From NCBI RefSeq assembly GCF_000003815.2, contig NC_049996.1:8431451-8495450 (forward strand): 64,000 bases of DNA, in the 5' to 3' direction. The notes under the pieces are model-generated. The model saw nothing but the letters and a program-made list of their open reading frames with translations, was not told where the DNA came from and searched no databases. This DNA is from Branchiostoma floridae (Eukaryota; Chordata; Leptocardii; Amphioxiformes; Branchiostomatidae). A program made the position numbers and the translations under genes. How positions within the stretch are numbered: the first letter of the stretch is position 1; every line of letters begins with the position of its first letter. This document shows, in pieces, positions 33,118 through 45,372 of the stretch.

Positions 33118-36100
33118 ATGCTGTTTTACGCCGGGTCTGTGCTTCTGTTGATCGTTCTGGGGAGTTCTACAATCGGTAAGAAAAAGTTACACTTCGCTAT
33201 AGTACATGTACAACAGTAGGGTCGCCAGCGGTAGACGTTTGTTTCTGTGTGTAGCACCTTGCCATGGCTATTGTGAGCGGAAGTGTCCTACTGCTCAGCG
33301 AACATGGCTGCTCTCCTTAGCGCAAACAGGTTAACGACTGCCAATGGTGACTGAAAGTCGTCTTCATCTAGATTTGTGTCCAGGGGCTTTGTAGACCGCA
33401 CTGATCCTCTTTCCGTAATTTACGTTTTATGTACTAGAAGGTTGACGCAGCCAATCGATCTTGAGTCTACGTCGCTTGTGTTTCTCATGCAATCTGTCAA
33501 ATGTGTTTGCTCATGCGTGACACACCTTATCATGGTACAGGTACATGTGTAAACACTAAATCTAATCCTGTTATTCATGGGTAGTGAGTGGCTATATGTA
33601 TACCATAAGAAATACTGAATACATCATCTTCCGGTCGTGCTGATTACTGAGTAAAGTTTAGTACCGAATAGGTTTATCATTACGCAGCCTTTGTTTACTA
33701 ATACCCCCCTCACATTAGGCGCGATTCGATCGGACGACGAGTCTGCGAGCTCTAATTTACGAGGAGGCATGACCCTGATGCCGACGAAGAAATGGCAGAG
33801 TTCCCCCTTCCCGTCAGGGTCATGCTTCCTCGTAAATTAGAGCTCCCAGACTCGTCGTCCGATCGAATCGCGCCTAATGTGAGGGGGGTATTAGGACATG
33901 TAATGCGATCGCGCAAGTGCAGGTGCTTTCCAAGTGGCGGCTTTTGTTTTGCGAATGTGGTGATTTGTTATCATTGTGAAATCATGTCCTCTGCACCAGA
34001 CGCCTCCTGGCTTTAAATAGAAGGCTGTACTAGCAACCATAAATTTTATGATCGTTCCTAATCATTTCAAAATATCAAAACGCATTTCCGCGACTGCTGT
34101 AGAGGATATCGGAGTTCCATTCTGGCAGCTCCTCTAAACGTTACATTCGACATGAAGAAATGAATACCAGGATCTGTGACAAAATTGGCTGAAATACAAT
34201 ACAATCATTTCGACGTTTTCAAAGACAAATCGCCTCGTACAATGCCTGTGTATCACTTTCTAGCAGTGTGAACTCAAATGATCTCAAATAGATCATGTAG
34301 CCCTAATGTTTCGGTAGAGTCGCTGTCAGCACAGACGTGTCTGCAGTACGCAGAAGACGGAAACTGTGACTTCTACACGGAGTGTTTAGAAGATAAGTAC
34401 AGCTGTGGAGCGAAGGGCTACCCTGTGGGATACGGGCATCGGTACTGTAACAGGTTCCACATATACTACAACGACTTCAATGCTGAGGTAAACATTGCGT
34501 TATTTTCGCTCTGTAGTCAGTGTCATCACATTCTTTAACCTTTGCCGTTTGATAGCCACCCTTTCGACATGGGCTTTTTGTTGTTTATGTGCTGGCTGAG
34601 TCACTGCATGTCATTTCGCGAACGTTGCAATTGTACAAACTCTTTCTTGTAAGGCCATTATCTGATACGCAAAAAAGTCCAACGCGTGAGCCTGCTACGT
34701 TTGACGTTTATCTGACCAAGGAGGCCTTTCTATGGTCCTTGATTTGACTGTCGCTGAATTGAATATCGTTGTGGTTTGACAAGATTACGGATGACGTTTA
34801 CGTTACAGGGGAAGGCATGGATAGACGATGTCCGTAAGTGCCTGATGAAGGCCCTGGTGCCCATATACAAGTCCAACTCGTACAGCTGCGATGAGGTGAA
34901 GACTCTGGCCTTCACGTCTCACCCGACATGCTACACGGAGAGTGGGGACAGGTTCTGTAAGGTCCTCTGGACAAACAAACTGGCGCTGCTGAAGGTGTTT
35001 GAGGCTGACGATTTTCTGGGAGAAGACAGCGCCTTGGCTATAGAACAAGTGAGTAGGATTTGACTAAAATCGTCACGGCTAATAGCCTATGTAGTTTACA
35101 TTGTACTTTTCAAGTCTTAGTTACTACTTCGATATCGTTCTTTGAATCCTCTTTGTCATAGTGGGTAAATGGACCTTGCTTAGAAAAATAACTATTTTGC
35201 AACCTTGACTGTTTTTTTACTGTTTTCAAACGTATTTAGATACGGTAATTCGGGACATAACTTTACATCACAAAATTAATGCATTTTCGCTATTCCGGTT
35301 TTCGCATTTCCGTACAACTCTCGGGCCAATAAGCTCTCGCGAGACGCGCGAAAACGTCATGCAGATAACAGTTACATGTTTTTGTCGTCTGCTACGTGGG
35401 CTGCAGACGCGAAGGGGTCTATGATAGACTATTTTAAACTTTCCCAACGTCATTAAACATTTGTTTCATTCTACTAGATCCTTATGACCGGTCTCCAATG
35501 CCTGTGTGACTACGGACTGGCAGACGAGATACACCAGATTGTGGATGCCACCAGCGATGTCCGGACAAAAGTCTTGGATTTCACGACTCAACTATGGCGA
35601 GATGACCCAAAAGAAGGTATTTTGCCATTTTTTGCTATGAGATTTTCCCCTCACAGTGCCTCAGTGTGGTGCTATTTTTTCTTTGCGGACAGAATTTGAA
35701 GAGTCAGAGTGTTGACACTGAGTGATAGGACGACCATGATTGCCAAGGATCATCACATCAAACTCAGCTTGCTATGATACAGTCTGATAGCCTTTGCATT
35801 GTGAAATATAGGACATTAACATTACAATGAAACAGTAGAAATTAACATCTCATGGCTTTTCTGACCAGCTGTTTAGTTTTTATTGCGCTTTGGCTAATTT
35901 TTATTTTGGGTTTATGGAAAAAGCTGAGCTGTCTACCAGGCCAGGCTAGGCTAACCGGTCCCATTCTGAAGGGTGTGCATTGGTATGGGAGGCCAACCCC
36001 CCATGCATACCCTTGGGAGCCCAGAAAGGGTAACTAAGCCTGGCAGGGTGTCACACTCTCTGTAGCCTTTTCTGTAAGTCTGTACTATTCTTATGATTCA

Positions 36101-39100
36101 ACAAAGTGAACAATATTTTCCAGCAATCCAGTCGGAGTGTGAGGCCAAGGCTCTGCAGGGAGACTGTGACTTCTACAACTGTCTGGAGCGGCGCCACCCG
36201 TGTGGTTTAAAGGGGTTCGCATCACAGGAGGGTCGTCCATTGTGTGAGAGACTCAAGATCAAGAAAGGACTGTTTAACGCACAGGTGATGCTATGACATT
36301 GTTCCGCTACTTAAAATAGATCAATGCCAGGATTGATGACTAGCAGCCATTCATTTACAGCGGTTTAAGTATTTATGTCATACCTGGGATGCAATGACGT
36401 TTGATGTGAGCGTTCCAGATTGGGTGTTAACTTGCCATATCATATTGTGGGTTCTGCTTGTATTACACATGCTTTCATCGCATGGATTGAATGTACTCAG
36501 TGTGCGCCCGTGCTTGAAAGTTTGAGTACTGGATTCAGACTTTCGAATTGCTGTAAACATTATGTTTTGGTTTGGTTTGTGGAGACCAGATTTTCTGGCA
36601 CATTTCGCATTGAAAGGTAGGTTCTCCCGAGTGTGACATACATAAAATACTACAAGGTGTATTCTGTATATCTAATACCTGCTGATAATCTTGTTTTTCT
36701 CACATGTCACAGGGGCAAGCATGGGTAAATGACTTCACCAAGTGCCTGACACGTTCTCTGCTCCCAAAGTACAGAGATGAGTCGATCTCGTGCAGGCACA
36801 TCAACAACTACGGTTACCAGGCACAGGACAGCTGCTTCATAGACACTGGAATCTGTGATTTGGAAGAAGACAAACAGGTATTTTGACATGGATAGAAAAA
36901 CATAGTAATTATAGACATGTCATGGCAAGGCTTTACAAAGCAAGCAAATTACTTAGCTTTGTGTTCAAGAAGTGAACTGGATTCTGGTGGGGTTATTTAA
37001 AGTCTTTAAACTGAGACTAAACAACACACTAAACAACACAATGCTTTTGATATAGGTTATGCAGGTAGGTTCGTCTGTATTTCCGTGGGTCAGCCGTTAT
37101 CAGCGCGAGCTGACCCAGTGTAATGAATTGTTTTCATTGTCAATAAGTACAAATACAAATAGAGACACTTTCCATTTCAGAATGAGTTCGCTCTCTGGTA
37201 CATCTCCGATGTGGTTGAAGACAGTAGGTTCCACCAAGAGTTATCCACCATTCTGTGCCGCTGTAACAAGTATGAGGGAGGCAGTCGCTACAAACTCAAG
37301 TTCAGCTTCGAGCATGGCATCTACTTAGGGACCGTACGGCATTTAGCGAGGGGGGAGGGCCGGTCGCCAGGGGGGGGAGGGCCAAGCAAAAAAATATTTT
37401 GCCAGGGGGAGGGCCGAGCAAATTTTTTTTTACTTGGGGGGAGGGCCAAGCAAAAAAAAATAGCTTGGTCTGCCAGCAAAATATGTCCCTTAAAATCCAA
37501 GAAACGGCGTTTCAGAGGGTCAAGATTTCAAAATTTTTCTGGACCTCTGCAAGGGATCGCCCGAGGTTGGCGCTCGGGACACAGTGAAAATGCGAAAGGG
37601 AGGGGGCGGGGCTTATGCATGACGCCCTCGAAAACCTTCTTCACGTACAGAAATGTTATTAAACTCTGTATAAGTCTGCCAGCAAAATGTACCCCTGTCT
37701 TAGTGCCCTCAAAATGTAAGAAATGGCGTTTCAGAGCTCGAGGGTAGATATTTGCAAATTTCCCTGGATCCCTTTTGACGTGACCGGCCTCGCGCCTTTG
37801 ATGACCGACATCGTGATAATGTGTTTGGGGGGGATTTAATTTTGTATTTCTAAATTGAAATGCTATTAAAGTTAGCTTTGTTTGTCAGCAAAATATCTCC
37901 TCAAACTGAAGGAAATAGCTTTTAAGAGGGTCAAGATTTCAAAATTCTCCCGGACCTACCTTGCGATTCTTCGTGCCTTTGGCGCCGAACATCGATGGTG
38001 TTCGGAACGTCGTTCTCAAAAACTTGAAACCCTCGTATTTTTTTTTCATAGAAATGTCATCTAACCAGCAAATTTTCCCATAAAAAAGCAATGCAGGAAA
38101 TCGTGGCAAAAAAAGCGTGGCATTTCTAAAATATCTCCTGCAAGTCTGCGGTCTCACGCCCGCCGGCGACCGGTCTTACCCCGCCGTGGGAAAATCAGCG
38201 TCACGCGTCGGCGCCCCCCTCCCCACTACAGTTTTGGAAGTCGAATCGTGCTGTCGTTTTGGTTTTCATTTTTCCCCCGATTTACCGTAAGTTATTACCA
38301 CAGAACCAACAAAAAGTCCAAAATATATGTAAATTGAAAATAGTTTCCGTCAAGCCGCTCAGGATGGAGCGGGGCGCGCGCCGCTTCGTGGCGCAAATCT
38401 ACTAGAAATCCAGGTACAAATGCTTTTTAGGTGTAGTTTTAATATCAAAACAATGAAATAGCTTCTATAAAGCAAATATTCATGCCTCTATTAAGCAGAT
38501 ATTTTGAGCCATTCTGTTTTCCTTTTTTTACTAGGGGTGAGAAATCTGCTTCTCGATGAAAATCATGAAAAAGTATGACGCAAAGGACATTTCCGAATGC
38601 GGGAGCGCAGTGTTTTATTGGCGTCTTGAATATTTTTTTTCAAAGTTGATAGGAGGGGGGAGGGCCAAGCAAAAATATTTTGCCTTGGGGGGAGGGCCTA
38701 GCAAAAAAAAATTTACCAGGGGGGAGGGCCATGCAAAAATTTTTTGACCCGACCCTCTGGCGACCGGCCCTCCCCCCTCACTAAACGCCGTACGGTCCCT
38801 TAAAACAAAAAGCACCCGGTGAGTAACAAATTGAATGTAAAACTAACGTCCTAAACCAGGTACTATGCCTTACATGATAAATGCCTAATTGCTTTCCCAG
38901 ATAAGTCACAATGTCAGTTTAGATATAAGAAACATTCCATGGATTTTGAGGAGAGATGTGTACAGTCCTTTCACATGAATTGCCTGAAGTTTTTTAGTTG
39001 AAGATCATTATGTTAAGCTGCTTTTCAGTCAGAGGCTGGGTCTGCACCCTGACAGATTCCCTTTGGATTGAACCGGGAGAGAGATTGGTTGCCAACGAAG

Positions 39101-42100
39101 TCCCAGAGTGCCTTGTGCTGCAAGGAAACTCACACACCGAGGCTGAACCTTGTCTTTTATTGTTGTAGTTATGGATGAGACATCCCCTGCAGATTTGCCG
39201 TGCACCGGCCAGGGCGGGCAGTGTCAGGACTACACTGTAAGGACGTGTCTGGCAGGGTACGAGACCAGCAAGTGTGGCGGCAACGCCTTAAGGAGATGCT
39301 GCCTTCAGTGTGACTCTTCATGTAAGTTACGTGTCTCAGTGATTGTTGGCTTAATCATAACTTTTGCATTAAAATCCAACCTCGCAGTTCATCAAAGTAC
39401 CGGTGTTTGGCCATTTTGCGGAGTACAATGTATACTCTTTTTTATGTACCGGTGCAATGGCCGAGTGGGTAGAGTGTTGATCATTGGTAGGTCGTGAGTT
39501 CGATCCCTGGCCAATAAGTCATACCAATGGTACATGTTGCTTTCTCTGCTTAGCACTCAGCACTTATGAGGAAGAGTATGGAAGTTAAACACACATCACT
39601 TCCAGCGGACCAGCCCCCTGCTGTAGTGACTTGCACAAATGTGTGGCCCAAGGGCTACTCGAAAGGGAGATGGGCGCCATCCTAAGCCTCTGCACACTGT
39701 CAGATGTACGCGCAACTTTAACTTTAACTTTTAATGCTCTAGTACTGATCTGCAACCCCAAAGTCTTACAACTTCTACAGAAACATTCCTCAAACACAAC
39801 CGTCAAGCATTATTGACTCTCAATGCACATTGCTGCCAATACTCTACCCTTCAGAAAGTTGTTGGACAAACATAGACCATTTACTGTGTAAAAATTGTTT
39901 AAATGATCTAAGAGCTATTTTGTTTCAATCCTAAACATCAGGTCAAGCTGACCACCTGAGATGGTCAGCAGGGGACAGCAGCTGTTCTAACGCAGGAGGT
40001 CAGTGTAAGATGGACAGTAACTTCTGCCATGGTCAGTACCAGACTGGGATGTGTGGAGGACCTGCTGGCAGGAAGTGCTGTACCCCAGGTGAGTTAACTC
40101 CCTACCATTGTGAGTAAGAAAAAAATACTTTAAGCTAAGTGTGGATCCGAATAAAGTCAAGTCAAGTCAAGTAAACAGCAATGTAATTAGAATGACTTAT
40201 CATAACATTTATTCATACATGATTAATCTGCCAAACCAAAGTTGTCAAAGTTCACCTATATTCAGTTTCCCAAGCTTCTATAACTCTACTGCTGTAACTC
40301 TGATGTAAAAATATTTAGTTGTATGCCAGTATTTCCAGTTTAGTGAACAACATTATCTATCTAGATGTAGAGAGAAAATGAGTCAGAGTAAATTGTTAGG
40401 CCAATATCCACAAATATATCTAGTTTTTGAGGGACAGAAATTTGGAACTGCCCTTGTTCTCTTGTCTGCAGGACCTGGTGGAAGTTCTTCAGGATCAGGT
40501 GAGTTTCAGGCATTTCAAACTTGCACTTTGTAATGAAACAGATAACAGCAACCTGACAAAATTATCAGGCATTCATCTTGCATATTATTGACTTTGAAGT
40601 GAACATCCTAAAGAAAAGGTTTCCTTTTTTTATTAGGTAATTCCGGCTCTACAGGAACTGGCTCAGGTAAAAGATGTTTGCTGAACGGATATTTTTGATC
40701 ATCATATATCATACATCAATAACATTATTGGCATTTGTTATTAAAACAGCCTCGCTTGTTTCAAAGTATAAACCTTATAAATTTCTCACATGACAAACTA
40801 ACATACCTATTTCCACTCCAATCTGCAGGAAACTATGGGAACATCATGAACGTGGACACCACTGGAGCCTCACAGACAACTGCGAATCAAGATGGTCTAA
40901 GCTACAATGGTACGGTCAATCAAAATTGATCTTCTTATTATAATTTTTCATTGATGCATATTGGTTGTAGACATTGTTCATTAAATATGTCTTTCCATTC
41001 GAATTCAGAACAATGATGTTTACACTTTGATAGGTTTGTTGAGACACGGACCAGTAGATCAATATTAAACCGACTTATTTGTGAATCATATTCAGGTGTT
41101 CCAGCATCCCAACAGCTGGCGAGAAACGACCTCTCCCGTTTAAACAACTACAAGTCACAGATAGAGGAGGCTGCTGCTGACAAGAACATGGACCCAGCTG
41201 TCATTGCTGCCACCATCAGTCGTGAGTCACGGGCAGGGAACGCGCTGGACACTAATGGATATGGAGACCACGGCAATGGCTTTGGCCTTATGCAGGTACA
41301 GTAGAAGCCAGTTAATTTCACAACGGATAACTGCACACTTCTGCTTAAATTGCACTGATCCCAAAGTCCTGAAGTGATGCTTTCCAGCTAAATATAAACT
41401 TCGCTTTGTTGCACCATCTGGATATTTGCACAAAAAGTGCTGGCAAATGGGGAGTGCAAATGGCTAATCTACAGTATAAGGAAGATACCTTCCTGCACTT
41501 GATGGTGCATAGGGCTGTGCCCATCTCTGTTCTTTTGTACAATCATTACAACAGGGCTAGTCCATCCCATGTTTTCTGGACTCTCACCTTTCATTTCATG
41601 TATATGTGATGCAGCTTTTGTATGATACTCACGTCTTTATCTGATCTGTTGTAACTTGTAAAACTATTTGACTTTCCTTAGGTTGACAAGCGGTACCACA
41701 CTCCTGTCGGGGGACCATATAGCACGGAGCACATAAAACAAGGAACCCAGATTCTTATTGACACCATCAACTGTGTGAAAAACAGGCATTCTGACTGGAC
41801 AGCGGAAATGGCTCTCAAGGGTATGATCATTCTCTCACACAATTTGATACATTCATGACATTGTGCTTAATCCTGTCACAGATATCACAGATATCACAGA
41901 TATTGATTTCTATTTTTTTTAAATCTTGAATAGCTGTTTTGGACTCATGAAAACACAATTCAGCAGAAAATTTACTGTTTCTTTTGCTCAAGGTAGTAGT
42001 TTGAGATTTTCTTCTTTTCACATGTCACATTTCTGCTATCAAGTTGGTTTGAAATCCTGCTTGTGATTTGCCAGGAACTCTTACCATATGATTAGCTGCT

Positions 42101-44137
42101 GACACATAAGATTAATGGAAAATACACACTTCCAGTGCCAAGTTCAATGTATATGGCTTACACAACAGTCAAGTGCTTGTTGCAGTATAGTCTTCTGTGT
42201 GATGGCATAAAATGTTGAAGCGTCTGTTTTCATGCCAGTTACTAACATATTTTCATTTAGGCGGCATTTCTGGATACAATGCGGGCTGTGGTAATGTGCA
42301 GACATACGCAGGCATGAATGTAGGCACAACGGGTGGAGACTATGCCAATGATGTTGTAGCAAGAGCTCAGTGGCTCAGAGGCCAAGGTTTTGGTGAAGGA
42401 ACATCAGGTACATTTCATAGCATAAATATCTAGTATATGATTTATAGACAGAAAGGCAATAAACATGCATACATGTTAGAGGAAAGCTATTCTTGAACTG
42501 TAAAATGATAATATATATTCATTAGTTGCTTCATCATGGTCTGGCAGTTTTATTCTTATTACATTTAGTAAGCATTTTTTACATGTTTCCCCTCTGTAAA
42601 ATATAACTGTTCTCCAAGCACAGTGTTTCAGTCGGGGAGATACATGTAGTGGCTGGAAATTCTTACGGTCGCTTTCTTTCACCTTTACCACAAAACGGAG
42701 AAAATTCTTTAAGCCTTTTAAAGGGGAGCGAGTGGTAAGAAATCCTTGTCACTACTAGTACTACCCTCAACCCAATCTCTGCTTGGAGAATGTGACATGG
42801 TGAAATAATGATAATGATGGTGATGATTTCTTTCCTGTACAGGTTCAACTTGTACAGTTCGCCCCTACAGTAATACCAGGTTTGTGGGCGACCCAATTCA
42901 TGTAGAAGATGGTTTCAGGGATTCCATGGACCTGATTAACACAGCAGCTGCAAAATGCAATGTCAAGGTATGGTGTGATTTGTTGATGGCAATTGCACTG
43001 CAAACAACACTATAAAATAATATAAGTTATGTGCCTTATACATTTTACATACTGGTAGTAACTTAAAATCAGTCTACAATTAGGATCAATTAGTAGTAGA
43101 CACTATTATAAGAGTCAATAATCCTCTAGATTTAGTAGTTCTCAATAATTTGCACTGATAGTGTTTCTAATTTGCTCGGGTGCCAATCTTTTGAATCATG
43201 ACAAAACTTAATAATAATATGTGTTGGTCAGTTACAACGACTTTATGTTGACTTTTTTGTTACTGTAAACGTATACTTATGTACCGGTTTTACACATAGG
43301 TATATATAACACACTCATGGCGGAAGGTTGGAGAGATTATTCCAGGAGCGATTGTCACGCCGTCCAGTCGGAGCAACCATTTTGTGGGCCATGCCATCGA
43401 CATGAATGTCCAGCGACCAGACGGGACTCTCTGCAATAGCTCCTGCTTGAGAGGTACTTTGGAACATGTACACAATCATGCATTGACAGATCATGCAAAT
43501 ATACATACAATTTCCCTGAGACATAATCTTTTTTTCAGGCAAGTTGACATTTTTAGGAAATGTTGGACAAGTCCGATTATCTCGGGCAAGTGAAAGTGCC
43601 ATTTGGGCAAGCGAATATCCTACCTTAGTTGCTTAGGGCAAGTAAGACCTGTCCATTAGTGAGATTTCAATATACTTTTCAGTCATGTTATCAAGCATGG
43701 TATTTAAAAACACAGAAAAAATCAGCAAACTGTAAGAATTCTACTGGTGGAAGTGAAAATACATAGAAAAATGTCAGTTCAATTTCGGGCAAGTGGAAAG
43801 TTGATTCGGACAATTGATTTTTTGTGTGCTTGCCCGATAAGTGATAAGTGAATTTTTAAAAAAAAACCTTGTTAATCCCCAGAATATTTGTCATCTATCA
43901 ATTTCTTTCACAAAACATTGATGGGCTTTTATAATACCAAATGCTTTTCCAGGTCAAAGTGACAGTGATGCTACCTGCTTCATCGGTAAAGTCCAAGCCG
44001 CAGGACTGACATGGGGAGGGGTGTGGAGCACACCAGACCCTGTCCACATCGACGATCGTCTGAACCTCAACACTGCAGTATACAACACCATGGTAGACAG
44101 CCTTCAGAAAGCATGTCAGCACATTCCAATGACCTAA
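33118..44137 (+). CDS. Mosaic secreted protein A: stanniocalcin-like x2, Cys-rich x2, goose-type lysozyme, M15 peptidase; exon 7 split by transposon
   Basis: Exons: 33118-33175, 34318-34487, 34809-35048, 35478-35616, 36124-36284, 36713-36877, 37181-37327 + 38803-38818 (interrupted), 39169-39321, 39942-40088, 40472-40498, 40637-40666, 40829-40909, 41096-41295, 41682-41820, 42261-42407, 42843-42967, 43300-43453, 43953-44137. Without the insertion the frame is open for 827 aa. Exon 1 is a signal peptide ([12 protein letters not shown]). Exons 2-4 and 5-7 are two units with stanniocalcin-type Cys spacing ([44 protein letters not shown]) and identical intron phases (1-0, 0-0, 0-1). Exons 8-9 are GGQC…RKCC Cys-rich modules; exons 10-11 are a Gly/Ser linker. 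The catalytic domains are described separately. A secreted antibacterial role is inferred. The transposon at 37328-38799 puts a stop into the frame at 37747, so this allele may be null beyond unit 2. Confidence 0.88.
33699..33893. mobile_element. Near-perfect palindromic MITE, 195 bp
   Basis: TAATACCCCCCTCACATTAGGCGCGATTCGATCGG and its reverse complement form arms of about 90 bp around a short loop. It is in intron 1 of gene A and is probably young, given the arm identity. Confidence 0.85.
37328..38799. mobile_element. 1,472-bp TIR transposon inserted in coding exon 7 of gene A
   Basis: The ends GGGACCGTACGGC(A/G)TTTAG are inverted repeats of about 45 bp (to AGGGCCGGTCGCCAG). The flanking trinucleotide TTA is duplicated (37325-37327, 38800-38802), as in PIF/Harbinger-type insertions. 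Subterminal GGGGGGAGGGCC(A/T)AGCAAAAAA blocks are repeated at both ends. No transposase frame was found, so it is non-autonomous. The coding sequence resumes exactly after the second TTA and matches the uninterrupted exon of gene B (53689-53854). Confidence 0.92.
39447..39735 (+). mobile_element. tRNA-derived SINE
   Basis: 'tggccgagtgggtagagtgttgat' resembles a pol III A box, and 'ggtcgtgagttcgatccc' a B box, at tRNA-like spacing. A ~200-bp unrelated body and an (aacttt)n tail follow. It is in intron 8 of gene A. No tRNA cloverleaf downstream, so not a tRNA gene. Confidence 0.75.
40829..42407 (+). CDS. Goose-type lysozyme domain exons of gene A
   Basis: Exons 40829-40909, 41096-41295, 41682-41820, 42261-42407. 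The sequence follows goose-type (g-type) lysozyme closely: [20 protein letters not shown]-like [84 protein letters not shown]. The catalytic Glu (in ISRES) and both supporting Asp (YGD; MQVD) are present, so hydrolysis of the peptidoglycan glycan chain is expected. The block is bounded by phase-1 introns on both sides. Confidence 0.95.
42843..44137 (+). CDS. Zinc peptidase M15 domain exons of gene A
   Basis: Exons 42843-42967, 43300-43453, 43953-44137. Exon 17 carries [11 protein letters not shown], an exact SxHxxGxAxD zinc-binding motif. Exon 18 carries [14 protein letters not shown], giving the second motif DxxH: Asp as catalytic residue and His as third zinc ligand, as in M15C L-alanyl-D-glutamate endopeptidases and phage endolysins. 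The domain should cut the peptide stems of peptidoglycan. Bacterial or phage ancestry is inferred. It contains several Cys, fitting secretion. It starts after a phase-1 intron and ends at TAA 44135-44137. Confidence 0.85.
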
Positions 44138-44960
44138 AAAAACTTGGCCTAAAGTAATATTAGATGGCCAGTCCCATTCAAGATGTCAGGTTAAGTTCGT
44201 CTTCTTAAAGATAGTTTGTTTCTTGTTACTGTTTCTTGTTACCTTGAAGTTTATGTATATGATGGACAGCCATTCCTTCTGAAAAATGGAGAGTCTACAG
44301 GTTCAGTGTCCTTAATGTATATACTTACAAGTTGTCCTTTTGTATATACATGTGTACTACTTACAAGTTGTCACATATTGTACATTTACTTCATAATATC
44401 ACAGAGTTATAGATTTGTACTTGCCTTATACACTTAACACGTGTCATGGTGTTGCATTTTCCTGGATACAGCATGTTTTGATAGATCACAGCAAAGATGA
44501 TGCAGGTAGTCAGACCCAGCAGTGTGGGTACTGACACATTGTTGGTTAGTTTTCCAGTCACATTCACTGGTGTCACTGAATCCCTAACGAGCGAGCAGAA
44601 AAACACTCAAGTACCTTTTAAAGTTAGCTCAAGTGCCTTAGTTTACACTATAGTTTACACTTAATCTATTCCAATGACCTAATAGCCTTAAATATCATTA
44701 GATTAGGTCAGCCCCATTCAAGATGCCAGGTTAAGTTGGTGTTCTTAAGATAGTTTGTTGTTATTGTTTATTTTTACTTTGAAGGTCATGTACTACATAT
44801 CTGTCTAGATATGCTTAAGGGGTATGCAATACAAAGATGGTTCATGTATATCTAATGTGTAGAATGTCACAAATTTTACTGAGTTATAGAATTGCAGTTG
44901 ACTTACACACTGTAAGCATATTGAAATGGGGTAGGTGAAAAGGCCCATACTAAGTATATG
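44125..44960 (+). repeat. Tandem duplication of gene A's 3' end
   Basis: 'ttccaatgacctaa…' (the last codons and stop) plus 'cccattcaagatg(t/c)caggttaagtt' and 'gagttatagaattg' recur about 480-545 bp downstream (from 44668). The second copy is a 3'-UTR pseudo-copy without upstream exon sequence. Confidence 0.8.
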
Positions 44961-45059
44961 TACGGTCACTGAGTACATACGAAGGCACTTATGAATGTAT
45001 AAATTATTTAGTACACTGTGCAGCCTATCTCTGAAAGGAAAGTGATCTCGATCCAGTTT

Positions 45060-45372
45060 TAGCTCACTGAAGAGCTGGTCTTCCACTGGTGGTGACAGAG
45101 AAGAAAGATGCTGTGTACAGTATTTACTTGTTCATTGTACCAGGAAAATTCCCATAGCTCTTGTTCATTGTACATGTACTGGGAAAATTCCCATAGCTCA
45201 TTTTGACAAGCACAATGAACAGTGGACCACAGCTTAACATCCTGTCCTAAGGACTGCAACCCTTTCCGGTAGTGTGCATGTTGGGTCAGCAACACAGCCG
45301 GGATTGAACTCATGGCCTCTAGTTCCAGAGGAAGGGGGGCTAACCACTGGACTAAACACGCTACGGTGTTCA
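45060..45372 (-). mobile_element. tRNA-derived SINE-like element, minus strand
   Basis: Read on the minus strand from 45372: 'gtgtttagtccagtggttag' (A-box-like) and 'catgagttcaatcccgg' (B-box-like), then a non-tRNA body that contains an internal ~45-bp duplication ('gagctatgggaattttcc'). Confidence 0.6.

Noticed and set aside
37211..37747. 178-codon frame continuing from exon 7 into the transposon
   Set aside because: The part after 37327 is transposon sequence (Gly/Arg-rich from G runs), not a protein domain.
39447..39530. Possible tRNA gene
   Set aside because: A- and B-box words are present, but there is no acceptor-stem pairing and the unit continues into a SINE body with a simple-repeat tail.
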